NCBI RefSeq assembly: GCF_030285625.1
Contig: NZ_CP127294.1
Location: forward strand, 6,294,001 to 6,358,000
Direction: 5' to 3'
Source: Amycolatopsis sp. 2-15
GTDB lineage: Bacteria > Actinomycetota > Actinomycetes > Mycobacteriales > Pseudonocardiaceae
DNA: 64,000 bases
Shown here: one piece after another, positions 9,601 through 15,697 of the stretch
How positions within the stretch are numbered: the stretch's first letter is position 1
Layout of the letters: the number at the start of each line of letters is the position of its first letter
Translations under genes and position numbers: made by a program
Notes under the pieces: generated by a model
Databases searched by the model: none
Told to the model about the DNA's origin: nothing
Seen by the model: only the letters and a program-made list of their open reading frames with translations

Positions 9601-9853
9601 GGTCACGGCGCGCATGAAACCGCTGAAGGTGCGCGGCCGCACGATCCACCAGGTCGGGCTGCCCTACCACTGGGGGCCGAACGGGCTTTCCCGCGGCGAC
9701 GCGGCCAACGACCTGCTCAGCGTGGTGATGGACCCGAACGTGCACATCCAGGAGGCGAAGGCGGCCACGTGCGACATCGTGCCCGGCCGGCGCCCGCGAG
9801 GACCGGCGTTGCTGGACTTCGTGCAGGAGTACCGCAGGAGGGCGGATGGCTGA
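6632..9853 (+). CDS. fdhA: Formate dehydrogenase large (molybdopterin) subunit, selenoprotein with in-frame UGA-Sec
   Basis: Oxidises formate to CO2 at a Mo/W-bis-pyranopterin centre with selenocysteine as metal ligand. Reading from ATG 6632 the frame meets TGA at 7199-7201, then continues unbroken to 9853, giving 1073 residues with Sec at 190 in the context ARI-U-HSATV, matching Sec formate dehydrogenases. An N-terminal 4Fe-4S ligand set is CPYCAVGCG (C51, C54, C58) plus LCPKG. Residues about 340-395 are a Gly/Glu/Ser-rich insertion of low complexity. No twin-arginine leader is seen, so the subunit should stay in the cytoplasm. An upstream in-frame GTG (6587) is possible but has no better RBS. 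The end overlaps fdhB by 8 nt. A conventional gene finder will split this gene or call it a pseudogene. Confidence 0.95.
7213..7231 (+). promoter_or_regulatory. Bacterial SECIS hairpin of fdhA
   Basis: Eleven nt after the UGA, GGTTCCC (7213-7219) pairs with GGGGACC (7225-7231) in a 7-bp stem with one T.G wobble, closing the 5-nt loop GGTCT. From memory of E. coli fdhF, the same 11-nt offset and the same GGUCU apical sequence contact SelB there. The hairpin lies inside the coding frame. Confidence 0.9.
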
Positions 9854-10697
9854 ATACGGCACGCAACCGCGGATGGGGTTCTTCACCGACACCTCGGTGT
9901 GCATCGGCTGCAAGGCGTGCGAGGTGGCGTGCAAGGAGTGGAACGAGGTGCCCGGCCGGGACCTCGACCTGCTCGGCACGTCGTACGACAACACCGGCGA
10001 CCTCGGGGCGAACACGTGGCGGCACGTCGCGTTCGTGGAGCAGGAAGTGCAACCCGTGCCACCGGCGCCGCCCGCGGTGGATCTCGGGATGCCGGCGGTG
10101 GGTGCGCCGGCGCAGGACGGCGAAGAACCCGGCGTGCGCTGGCTGATGTCGAGCGATGTCTGCAAGCACTGCACCAACGCCGGCTGTCTCGACGTGTGCC
10201 CGACGGGGGCGTTGTTCCGCACCGAGTTCGGCACCGTGGTGGTGCAGCAGGACATCTGCAACGGCTGCGGCTACTGCGTGCCCGCCTGCCCGTACGGGGT
10301 GATCGAGCGGCGCGAGAGCGACGGCCGCGCGTTCAAGTGCACCCTCTGTTACGACCGGCTCGGTGCCGGGCTGGAACCGGCGTGCGCCAAGGCGTGTCCC
10401 ACGGACTCGATCCAGTTCGGCGTGCTCGACGAGCTGCGCGAGCGCGCCGACGAGCGGGTGCGGGACCTGCACGGCTCCGGTGTGCCCGAGGCCCGGCTCT
10501 ACGGTCGCGACCCGGACGACGGCGTCGGCGGCGACGGCGCGTTTTTCCTGCTGCTGGACGAACCGGAGGTCTACGGCTTCCCGCCCGACCCCGTCGTGCC
10601 GACGAAGCACCTGCCGCAGATGTGGAAACGCGCGGCGGCCGCGGCGCTCGGCGTGGCGGGCACGCTCGTAGTCTCGTTCCTGGGGCGGCGCCGATGA
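9846..10697 (+). CDS. fdhB: Formate dehydrogenase iron-sulfur (beta) subunit
   Basis: A 283-residue ferredoxin-type electron-transfer subunit. Four 4Fe-4S ligand groups are visible: CIGCKACEVACKEW (C19, C22, C25, C29), CKHCTNAGCLDVCPTGA, CNGCGYCVPACPYG and CTLCYDRLG...CAKACPTDSI. This is the FdnH/DmsB arrangement. The last 25 residues contain a hydrophobic stretch (AAAALGVAGTLVVSFLG) before RRR, probably a membrane anchor as in FdnH. It starts within the end of fdhA and its TGA overlaps the next ATG (ATGA). It passes electrons from FdhA to the membrane subunit. Confidence 0.95.
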   Translation: MAEYGTQPRMGFFTDTSVCIGCKACEVACKEWNEVPGRDLDLLGTSYDNTGDLGANTWRHVAFVEQEVQPVPPAPPAVDLGMPAVGAPAQDGEEPGVRWLMSSDVCKHCTNAGCLDVCPTGALFRTEFGTVVVQQDICNGCGYCVPACPYGVIERRESDGRAFKCTLCYDRLGAGLEPACAKACPTDSIQFGVLDELRERADERVRDLHGSGVPEARLYGRDPDDGVGGDGAFFLLLDEPEVYGFPPDPVVPTKHLPQMWKRAAAAALGVAGTLVVSFLGRRR

Positions 10698-11617
10698 GCC
10701 CGCGCCGCGAACCGACGATGGTCGACCCGGTCGAGTTCACCTCGTACTACGGGCGGCCGATCCTGAAGGAACCGGCGTGGAAGCAGCCGGACGTGCCGCT
10801 GTACCTGTTCCTCGGCGGGGCCGCAGGCTCGTCCGCGACGATGGCGAGCCTGGCGACGCTCACCGGCCGGCCCGGCCTCGCGCGTGTCGGCCGCCTGGTC
10901 GCGGCGGCCGGCGCGAGCGCGAGTGTCGTCGCGCTGATCCACGACCTCGGCCGGCCGGAGCGGTTCCTGCACATGCTGAGGGTGCTCAAGCCGACCTCGC
11001 CGCTTTCGGTGGGTTCGTGGATCCTGGCGCCGTTCTCGGGGCTGGCCGCGGTGTCGGCCGGTTCCGCGGAAACCGGCCTGCTGCGCCCGGTCGGCAAGCT
11101 CGCGGGCGCCGCGGCGGGTGTGCTGGGGCCGGCGATGTGCACCTACACCGCGGTGCTGCTCGCCGACACCGCCACGCCGTCGTGGCACGAGGCACGGCGG
11201 CACCTGCCGGTGCTGTTCGCGGGGAGCGCGGTGACGAGCGGCGCGGGGGCGGCGTTGCTGGCGGCGCCGTCCGCCGAGCTCGGGCCGGTGGTGCGCGCGG
11301 GTCTCGTCGGCGCCGTGGCGGAGCTGGCGGTGGCGCGGCACCTGGAACACGGCCTCGGGATCGTGTCGGAGCCGTACCGGACGGGCCGCGCGGGCAAGCT
11401 GATGAAGGCGGCCCGCGGTCTGACGGCCGCCGGTGCCGCGTTGTCCCTCGCGGCCCGGCGCAGCAAGGTGGCGGCGGTGGCGAGCGGTGCGGCCTACCTC
11501 GCGGCCGGCCTGTGCACGCGGTTCGGCGTCTACCAGGCGGGGGTGGCCTCGGCGCAGGACCCGAAGTACGTCGTGGTCCCGCAACGCGAGCGGCTGGCGC
11601 AGGCGCGCGGCGACTGA
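10694..11617 (+). CDS. NrfD/PsrC-type membrane subunit of the formate dehydrogenase
   Basis: A 307-residue multi-pass membrane protein. After a hydrophilic N-terminus with FTSYYGRPILKEPAWKQPDVPLYLFLGGAAGSS, the typical NrfD opening, come about eight hydrophobic segments. The conserved HDLGRPERFLHMLRVLKPTSPLSVGSW motif of NrfD proteins is present at about 80-110. In related complexes this subunit docks the ferredoxin-like subunit and exchanges electrons with quinone. It replaces the cytochrome b subunit (FdnI) of E. coli formate dehydrogenase, so no heme is predicted. It overlaps fdhB by 4 nt and ends the operon. Confidence 0.92.
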   Translation: MSPRREPTMVDPVEFTSYYGRPILKEPAWKQPDVPLYLFLGGAAGSSATMASLATLTGRPGLARVGRLVAAAGASASVVALIHDLGRPERFLHMLRVLKPTSPLSVGSWILAPFSGLAAVSAGSAETGLLRPVGKLAGAAAGVLGPAMCTYTAVLLADTATPSWHEARRHLPVLFAGSAVTSGAGAALLAAPSAELGPVVRAGLVGAVAELAVARHLEHGLGIVSEPYRTGRAGKLMKAARGLTAAGAALSLAARRSKVAAVASGAAYLAAGLCTRFGVYQAGVASAQDPKYVVVPQRERLAQARGD

Positions 11618-11626
11618 CCGGCGGTG

Positions 11627-11650
11627 GTTGGCCCGGCGGCCCGCGGGTAC
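11627..11650 (+). promoter_or_regulatory. SigB/SigF-type promoter candidate for the SRPBCC gene
   Basis: GTTG (11627-11630), 14-nt spacer, GGGTAC (11645-11650). It starts 9 nt after the membrane-subunit stop codon and lies 23 nt before the ATG at 11674, giving the next gene its own stress promoter. Confidence 0.5.
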
Positions 11651-11673
11651 CCGGCGGGCCAGGAGGTGTTCCC

Positions 11674-12081
11674 ATGACCGACTACCGCCACAGCGCTACG
11701 GTGGAACTGCCCGCCGACGAGCTGTTCGCGTACCTGCGCGAACCCCACAACCTGCCGCACTATTTCTCCGGGATGCAATCGGCGCACCCCGAAGGGGGTG
11801 ACACCGTCCACGTCGAGGCCGAGGTCCACGGCCGGCACGTCGAAGGCGATGCCTGGCTCAAGGTGGACGAAGGCACCCGCACCCTGTCCTGGGGCGCCGA
11901 AGGCCCCGACGACTACCACGGCACCCTCTCGATCGATGCGGCCGGACCCGCGGCCAGCCGCGTGGAGGTGACGTTGAGCAGCGTCCGCGAGGGCTCCGGC
12001 GACGAGATCCAGCGTGGCCTCGAGGAGACGGTCGCGGCACTGGCCCACACCGCGGTCGCCGACTCCACTGTGGACCCGTGA
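11674..12081 (+). CDS. SRPBCC-fold (polyketide cyclase/dehydrase-like) small protein
   Basis: A 135-residue protein with a strong RBS (AGGAGG) 6 nt before the ATG. The start HSATVELPADELFAYLREPHNLPHYFSGM is the typical beta1-alpha1 opening of SRPBCC domains, and an amphipathic C-terminal helix (DEIQRGLEETVAALAHTAV) closes the cavity. Such domains bind hydrophobic ligands; no ligand can be named. It is preceded by a stress-type promoter and followed by a convergent gene 7 nt away. A second SRPBCC gene of similar size lies at 14.5-14.9 kb, also with a stress promoter. Confidence 0.8.
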   Translation: MTDYRHSATVELPADELFAYLREPHNLPHYFSGMQSAHPEGGDTVHVEAEVHGRHVEGDAWLKVDEGTRTLSWGAEGPDDYHGTLSIDAAGPAASRVEVTLSSVREGSGDEIQRGLEETVAALAHTAVADSTVDP

Positions 12082-12088
12082 TCGGTTC

Positions 12089-12697
12089 TCAGCGCTTCGC
12101 GTGAACGTTCACCTGCACGAGGGCAGCGGCGAGACGGGCCACGTCGGCACCGGCCACCAGGCCCGCGAGCTTTTCGGGATCGGCCGGCAGCCCGGCCTTC
12201 TTCGCACCGGCCAGCGCCCGCTTGTCGAAGTAGGGGCGCACCCACGGCCACACGGCCTGGACCTCCTCGCAGAAGATCTGCGCGCCGGTCGGGCCGATGC
12301 GGGGGAACTCCGTGAGCAGCTTCTCCAGACGTTCCGGCGAGCCTTCGGCGGCTTCGGCGAGGTTGCGCAGGTCGTCCCGATAGCGCTCGTGCAGGAACTC
12401 CGCGCTGTCCACGAGGTAGCGGGCGGTGCTCTCGTCGTAGCGCACGTACCGGCCGCGTCCCAGCGCGTGGACGCGGTCGGTCCACTCGGAGCCGCGCATG
12501 GCCTTCGGGGTCCGCCAGCCCGCCCGCCACAGCTCCTTCGCCGCGGCCACGGCGATGTCGGAACCGATGCGCGCCGACATCAGCGTGGTCAGGACGAGAA
12601 GCTGGTAGAGCGGCTGGGGCTTGTCGGCGAGCTTGATGCCGGCCTGCTCAGCGTGGGTGGTGCCGTACTCGGCCAGTACGTCGTCCACTGTGGTCAT
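12089..12697 (-). CDS. HhH-GPD family DNA glycosylase/endonuclease III-like protein
   Basis: A 202-residue protein. LYQLLVLTTLMSARIGSDIAVAAAKELWRAGWRTPKAM resembles the helical core of endonuclease III, and EFPRIGPTGAQIFCEEVQAVWPWVRPYFD fits the helix-hairpin-helix/GPD region with a catalytic Asp. The four-Cys iron-sulfur loop of classical Nth is absent. Base-excision repair is the probable role, but the lesion is unknown. The ATG at 12695-12697 follows GGAGGAGCC. It is downstream of, and on the same strand as, the hemerythrin gene (25-nt gap). Confidence 0.65.
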   Translation of the reverse strand: MTTVDDVLAEYGTTHAEQAGIKLADKPQPLYQLLVLTTLMSARIGSDIAVAAAKELWRAGWRTPKAMRGSEWTDRVHALGRGRYVRYDESTARYLVDSAEFLHERYRDDLRNLAEAAEGSPERLEKLLTEFPRIGPTGAQIFCEEVQAVWPWVRPYFDKRALAGAKKAGLPADPEKLAGLVAGADVARLAAALVQVNVHAKR

Positions 12698-12722
12698 TCG
12701 CGGGCTCCTCCGGTGGTGCGCC

Positions 12723-13223
12723 TCAGCGGACGGCGGTCAGCGCCGCCCGCACGCGGTCGACGAACCCCGGCCCCGTCCGCAGCAGCGCGTCCGGGGGTGT
12801 GCGGTCGGCGATCGCCGGGTGGGGCAGCGAGTCCGCGGCCTGCCGCGCTTTCAGGACCTCCTGGCCGAGCTCCTTCAACCGGTCGGCCGGGCAGCGATTG
12901 CGCAGCCCGGTGACCGCGGGGCCGGCCTCACGCAGGTGCTGCCGCACGGCGTGGATCAACGTCGCCAGCAAACGCTCGAACCGCGCCTCCTGCGGTCCCA
13001 GGCCTTCGAGCCGGCGCATCAGATCGTCGACACCGCACAGGGCGGGGCCGAGCGGCAGGTGCGGCTCCTCGGCCACCTCGTGCCGCACGAGCTGCGCGAT
13101 GAGGTGATCGGCCACTTCCCGGCGGTTCTCCGGGCTGGTGTGGTCGGTCTCCAGTTCCGTGCAGATCCGGCTCAACACCAGGTGGTCCTCGGTGAGGACG
13201 GAGGCGAGGTCGTCGGTGCTCAT
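12723..13223 (-). CDS. Hemerythrin HHE cation-binding domain protein
   Basis: A 166-residue helical protein. LTEDHLVLSRICTELE (His14) and QLVRHEVAEEPHL (His48, Glu/His53-55) are typical di-iron ligand helices; a second pair of helices (RLLATLIHAVRQHLREAG) supplies further His residues. Hemerythrin-like proteins in actinomycetes are linked to redox or nitric-oxide stress. A stress-type promoter with exact spacing lies about 31-54 nt upstream of the ATG. An alternative ligand role cannot be resolved from sequence. Confidence 0.82.
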   Translation of the reverse strand: MSTDDLASVLTEDHLVLSRICTELETDHTSPENRREVADHLIAQLVRHEVAEEPHLPLGPALCGVDDLMRRLEGLGPQEARFERLLATLIHAVRQHLREAGPAVTGLRNRCPADRLKELGQEVLKARQAADSLPHPAIADRTPPDALLRTGPGFVDRVRAALTAVR

Positions 13224-13253
13224 GTTCGTGCTCCCAGCGTTTCGCCCTGTCGG

Positions 13254-13277
13254 GTACCCACTCCGAATCGGGTCAAC
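13254..13277 (-). promoter_or_regulatory. SigB/SigF-type promoter candidate for the hemerythrin gene
   Basis: On the minus strand GTTG (13277-13274) is followed after 14 nt by GGGTAC (13259-13254), the same arrangement as upstream of 11674. Confidence 0.5.
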
Positions 13278-13286
13278 CGCCCGGGC

Positions 13287-13646
13287 TCAGTGCCTGGGCA
13301 GGACACAGAATTCGTTGCCCTCGGGGTCGGCCAGGACGATCCAGTGCTCGTCGGCCGGGTCGTCGAGGATCTTCGCGCCGAGGGTGACGAGGCGTTCGAC
13401 CTCGTCGCGCTGCTCGATGGTGCCGGGCGCGACATCGAGGTGCAGCCGGTTCTTGACGGTCTTGCCCTCGGGTACCGGCTGGAACAGCAGCGACGCCCGG
13501 CCGGGCGCCTTGAGCTCGATGTAGGTCAGCCCGTGGCGGTCGGTCCAGCGTTCGGTGGCCGGGTAGTCCAAGGCCTCGCGCCAGAACTCGGCCAGTGCCT
13601 CGGCGTTGCGGCAGTCGATGGCGACGGCGATCAGCCGGCTGCTCAA
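13287..13646 (-). CDS. VOC (glyoxalase/bleomycin-resistance) family protein
   Basis: A 119-residue single VOC module. AIDCRNAEALAEFWREALDYPATERW is the first beta-alpha unit, RLHLDVAPG carries the first metal-type His, and VLADPEGNEFCVLPR is the family's closing strand with the Glu ligand. The best start is TTG at 13644-13646 because GAGGGAGG sits 5 nt upstream and no ATG or GTG fits. Members are metal-dependent dioxygenases, lyases or resistance proteins; the substrate is unknown. No stress promoter was recognised upstream. Confidence 0.82.
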   Translation of the reverse strand: MSSRLIAVAIDCRNAEALAEFWREALDYPATERWTDRHGLTYIELKAPGRASLLFQPVPEGKTVKNRLHLDVAPGTIEQRDEVERLVTLGAKILDDPADEHWIVLADPEGNEFCVLPRH

Positions 13647-13737
13647 GGGTGCCTCCCTCGTCGGGACAGGGGTCCACAGCAGACGAGCCGAACCCGTCGG
13701 CAGGGGGCTGCCGACGGGATCGGGCCCGGGCCGTCCG

Positions 13738-14070
13738 TCAGCGGCCCAGGGCCTTCTGCAGTTCCTTCTTCGTCATGCTCGAGCGGCCCTTGATGTTGCG
13801 CTGCTTGGCCTCGTTGTAGAGCTGGTCCTTGGTCGGCCCGCCCGGGCCGAGGCCCCGGCCGCTGCGTTCCCCGCCGCGCTGTTGCGGGCTCTTGTCGCGG
13901 ATCGAGGTCTTGCTGGCGGTGCGGGACTCGCCGGAACGGGCGCGGTTCTTGTTCACGGTGCGGGCGGCGATCTCCTCGGCCCGGGAGGTACTGGCTCCGC
14001 GGTCTTTCTGTGACGACTTGATGTGCTCGTACTGACGCTCGCGCTTGTCGCTCCAGGTTTCCTGAGGCAC
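13738..14070 (-). CDS. Small basic protein with Rho N-terminal-like domain ('plasmid stabilization protein')
   Basis: A 110-residue, strongly basic and hydrophilic protein. The C-terminal 35 residues (PTKDQLYNEAKQRNIKGRSSMTKKELQKALG) form a SAP/Rho-N-like two-helix nucleic-acid-binding unit. The middle is rich in Arg, Ser and Gly and looks disordered. Start is GTG 14068-14070 behind GAAGGAGGA. Homologous actinobacterial genes are often labelled plasmid stabilization proteins, but there is no plasmid context here. A near-consensus stress promoter lies upstream, so a stress-induced nucleic-acid-binding role is a reasonable inference. Confidence 0.75.
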   Translation of the reverse strand: MPQETWSDKRERQYEHIKSSQKDRGASTSRAEEIAARTVNKNRARSGESRTASKTSIRDKSPQQRGGERSGRGLGPGGPTKDQLYNEAKQRNIKGRSSMTKKELQKALGR

Positions 14071-14097
14071 GGCTCCTCCTTCGCTCGTGAGCGGCGG

Positions 14098-14122
14098 ATA
14101 CCCGGGGCGCTGTGGGTCAAAC
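14098..14122 (-). promoter_or_regulatory. SigB/SigF-type promoter, exact consensus
   Basis: On the minus strand GTTT (14122-14119), 15-nt spacer, GGGTAT (14103-14098). Both boxes match the actinobacterial stress-sigma consensus exactly. It drives the Rho-N-domain gene starting at 14070. Confidence 0.7.
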
Positions 14123-14125
14123 CCG

Positions 14126-14263
14126 TCAGGAGCCCGACTGCGGGTCGGTGTCGTCGTGCGGGTCCCGCGAGGTGCCTTGCTCGCCGCGGACGGTCTCGCG
14201 CTGCTCCTCGGCGGACTCGCCGTAGGGGTCGTCGCGTTCTTCGTGCTTTTCCGGGTCGTTCAT
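14126..14263 (-). CDS. 45-residue hydrophilic protein of a stress operon
   Basis: The peptide begins MNDPEKHEERDDPYGES and ends PQSGS. It is almost entirely charged and polar, with no hydrophobic core, so it is probably disordered. Its ATG (14261-14263) follows AGGAGGAAAC and overlaps the TGA of the 54-residue gene upstream as ATGA, so translation is coupled. Not recognised as a named family. Support comes from the start, RBS, operon overlap and the stress promoter upstream of the pair. Confidence 0.6.
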   Translation of the reverse strand: MNDPEKHEERDDPYGESAEEQRETVRGEQGTSRDPHDDTDPQSGS

Positions 14264-14424
14264 GGTGTTTCCTCCTGCCGCCGGCCGGAATCCGCCGCCC
14301 CGGAACCGTCGCCCATTGGATCAGGGCGCGAATCGCGGGCTTCCTGGGCGGCGTCCTTCGCCTCGCTGATCGCGTGGCGCACTTCTTCGAGCTGCTCGTC
14401 CAGCTGCTTCTCGTCGGCAGTCAT
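14260..14424 (-). CDS. 54-residue helical hydrophilic protein of a stress operon
   Basis: The peptide begins MTADEKQLDEQLEEVRHAIS and continues as a charged amphipathic helix (EAKDAAQEARD) with a Gly/Pro-rich tail. ATG at 14422-14424 follows GGAAGGGAG. First gene of a two-gene unit with the 45-residue protein (4-nt overlap). A consensus stress promoter lies 26-50 nt upstream. Short proteins with a similar opening are frequent in actinomycetes without known function. Confidence 0.65.
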   Translation of the reverse strand: MTADEKQLDEQLEEVRHAISEAKDAAQEARDSRPDPMGDGSGAADSGRRQEETP

Positions 14425-14449
14425 GGGTGGCTCCCTTCCTGCCTGCCGG

Positions 14450-14474
14450 TTACCCCGCGCACGGGCGGTGAAAC
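14450..14474 (-). promoter_or_regulatory. SigB/SigF-type promoter for the two-peptide operon
   Basis: On the minus strand GTTT (14474-14471), 15-nt spacer, GGGTAA (14455-14450). Same spacing as the promoters at 14098 and 14982. Confidence 0.65.
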
Positions 14475-14478
14475 CGGG

Positions 14479-14946
14479 TCAGTGCTGCGGCGGGGGAGCG
14501 ACGTCGCCGCGCCAGGCGCCGGTTTCGCGCCCGTCGCGGTGCTCGATGAACGTCTTGAACCGCTGCATGTCCTCCTTGACCCGCCGGTCGAGGATGCCGA
14601 GCTTGTCGGCGGCGGCCTCGGCGAAGCCGTCGGGGTCGAGGTCCATCTGGGCCGTCACCCGGGTGGTCTTGTCGTCGAGCCGGTGGAACGTGATCACGCC
14701 CGCGTGCTTCGGCCCGGAGTCCGACGCCCACGCCACGCGCTCGTCGGGGTGCTGCTCGGTGATCGTCGCGTCGAACTCCCGCGTGACCCCGCCCATGGCG
14801 ATCTTCCAGTGCGTGTGCGTGTCGTCGACCTGGCGCACTTCCTCCACTCCGTCCATGAAGCGCGGGAACGACTCGAACTGCGTCCACTGGTTGTACGCGG
14901 CGGAGACCGGCGCGTGCACGTCCACGAACTCGGTGATGGTGCTCAT
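14479..14946 (-). CDS. SRPBCC family protein (cyclase/dehydrase type)
   Basis: A 155-residue protein. MSTITEFVDVHAPVSAAYNQWTQFESFPRFMDGVEEVRQ is the characteristic opening of the Streptomyces cyclase/dehydrase SRPBCC group; GVITFHRLDDKTTRVTAQMDLDPDGFAE and a long C-terminal helix complete the fold. ATG 14944-14946 follows GAAGGGAG; longer in-frame extensions have no RBS. Ligand unknown. A consensus stress promoter lies upstream, making it part of the local stress set. Confidence 0.82.
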   Translation of the reverse strand: MSTITEFVDVHAPVSAAYNQWTQFESFPRFMDGVEEVRQVDDTHTHWKIAMGGVTREFDATITEQHPDERVAWASDSGPKHAGVITFHRLDDKTTRVTAQMDLDPDGFAEAAADKLGILDRRVKEDMQRFKTFIEHRDGRETGAWRGDVAPPPQH

Positions 14947-14981
14947 GGGACTCCCTTCGTCTCGTTTCGTTCCTTCGCGGC

Positions 14982-15006
14982 CTACCCGGTGCGCGAGGAT
15001 CGAAAC
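14982..15006 (-). promoter_or_regulatory. SigB/SigF-type promoter for the SRPBCC gene at 14479
   Basis: On the minus strand GTTT (15006-15003), 15-nt spacer, GGGTAG (14987-14982), 36 nt before the ATG. Confidence 0.65.
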
Positions 15007-15174
15007 GGACGCGGGCGGGATCATGGCTCGTTCGTCAGCGCCGCAGCCCCGCGGAAGTCGCCCCCGCCACCCGGGTGGGTTCTTTCTTTCGAAAGTTACG
15101 TCGGAAGCCTGTGCGTCACAGTTCGATTTGTGGTCTGATATGCCCCGCTATCCGATATGCACGGAGGGGGATGA

Positions 15175-15693
15175 ATGAAGAGCGTGGTGTGGTGGTCTGT
15201 CGGTTTGCTGTGCGGGCTGGGGTTGATGGCGATCGGCCTGTTCGGTACCGGGTCGTCGGGCAAGGTGCTGTGCGGCAGTGATGAGATGCGGCCGGGGCAG
15301 ACCTGTGAACGGACCCAGTACGGCGTGACGTCGAGTGAGACTTACGAGGAGAAGTTGCAGGAGTCGATCGAGGACGACAAGACGTTCGAGGGTGGCGGCC
15401 GGTGGGTCGCGTTCGGGATCGGCGTGGGGATCGCGGCCGCGTGCGGTTGGCGGCTGGTCGTCGCGATCCGGCGACGGGCCAACCAGGGTCCCGGCCCGGT
15501 TTCCCAGCCGGTGTCCGAGCAGCAGCCCGGCTTCGCTCCGCCGGCGGGATTCCCGCCGGCGCCTGGATACCAGCAGCAGGGATACCAGGAGCAGCCCCGG
15601 TACCAGCCGCAGCAGGGGTTCCAGCCGCAGCAGGGGTTTCAGCAATCCCCGCCGCCGGGGTACCAGCAGCCGCGTCCTCCGTATCAGCAGTAG
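15175..15693 (+). CDS. Two-span membrane protein with Gln/Pro/Tyr-rich tail
   Basis: A 172-residue protein not assigned to a named family. Residues about 4-24 form a transmembrane helix, residues 25-75 a polar loop with two Cys that could face outward and pair, and about 78-97 a second helix. The C-terminal 65 residues are low-complexity repeats of GYQQQ, GFQPQQ and PPGYQQ type, probably cytoplasmic and disordered. ATG 15175 follows GGAGGGGG. The upstream 130 bp are AT-richer than their surroundings and include CTTTCGAAAG, a 10-bp palindrome. Function unknown. Confidence 0.7.
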   Translation: MKSVVWWSVGLLCGLGLMAIGLFGTGSSGKVLCGSDEMRPGQTCERTQYGVTSSETYEEKLQESIEDDKTFEGGGRWVAFGIGVGIAAACGWRLVVAIRRRANQGPGPVSQPVSEQQPGFAPPAGFPPAPGYQQQGYQEQPRYQPQQGFQPQQGFQQSPPPGYQQPRPPYQQ

Positions 15694-15697
15694 CGGT

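Noticed and set aside
7727..10261. 844-residue minus-strand open frame over fdhA/fdhB
   Set aside because: Antisense shadow of the Sec formate dehydrogenase genes; composition is Arg/Val/Ala noise.
15520..15690. Tandem repeat array or CRISPR-like repeat
   Set aside because: The repeats encode the Gln/Pro/Tyr-rich tail of the membrane protein and vary in length; no spacer structure.
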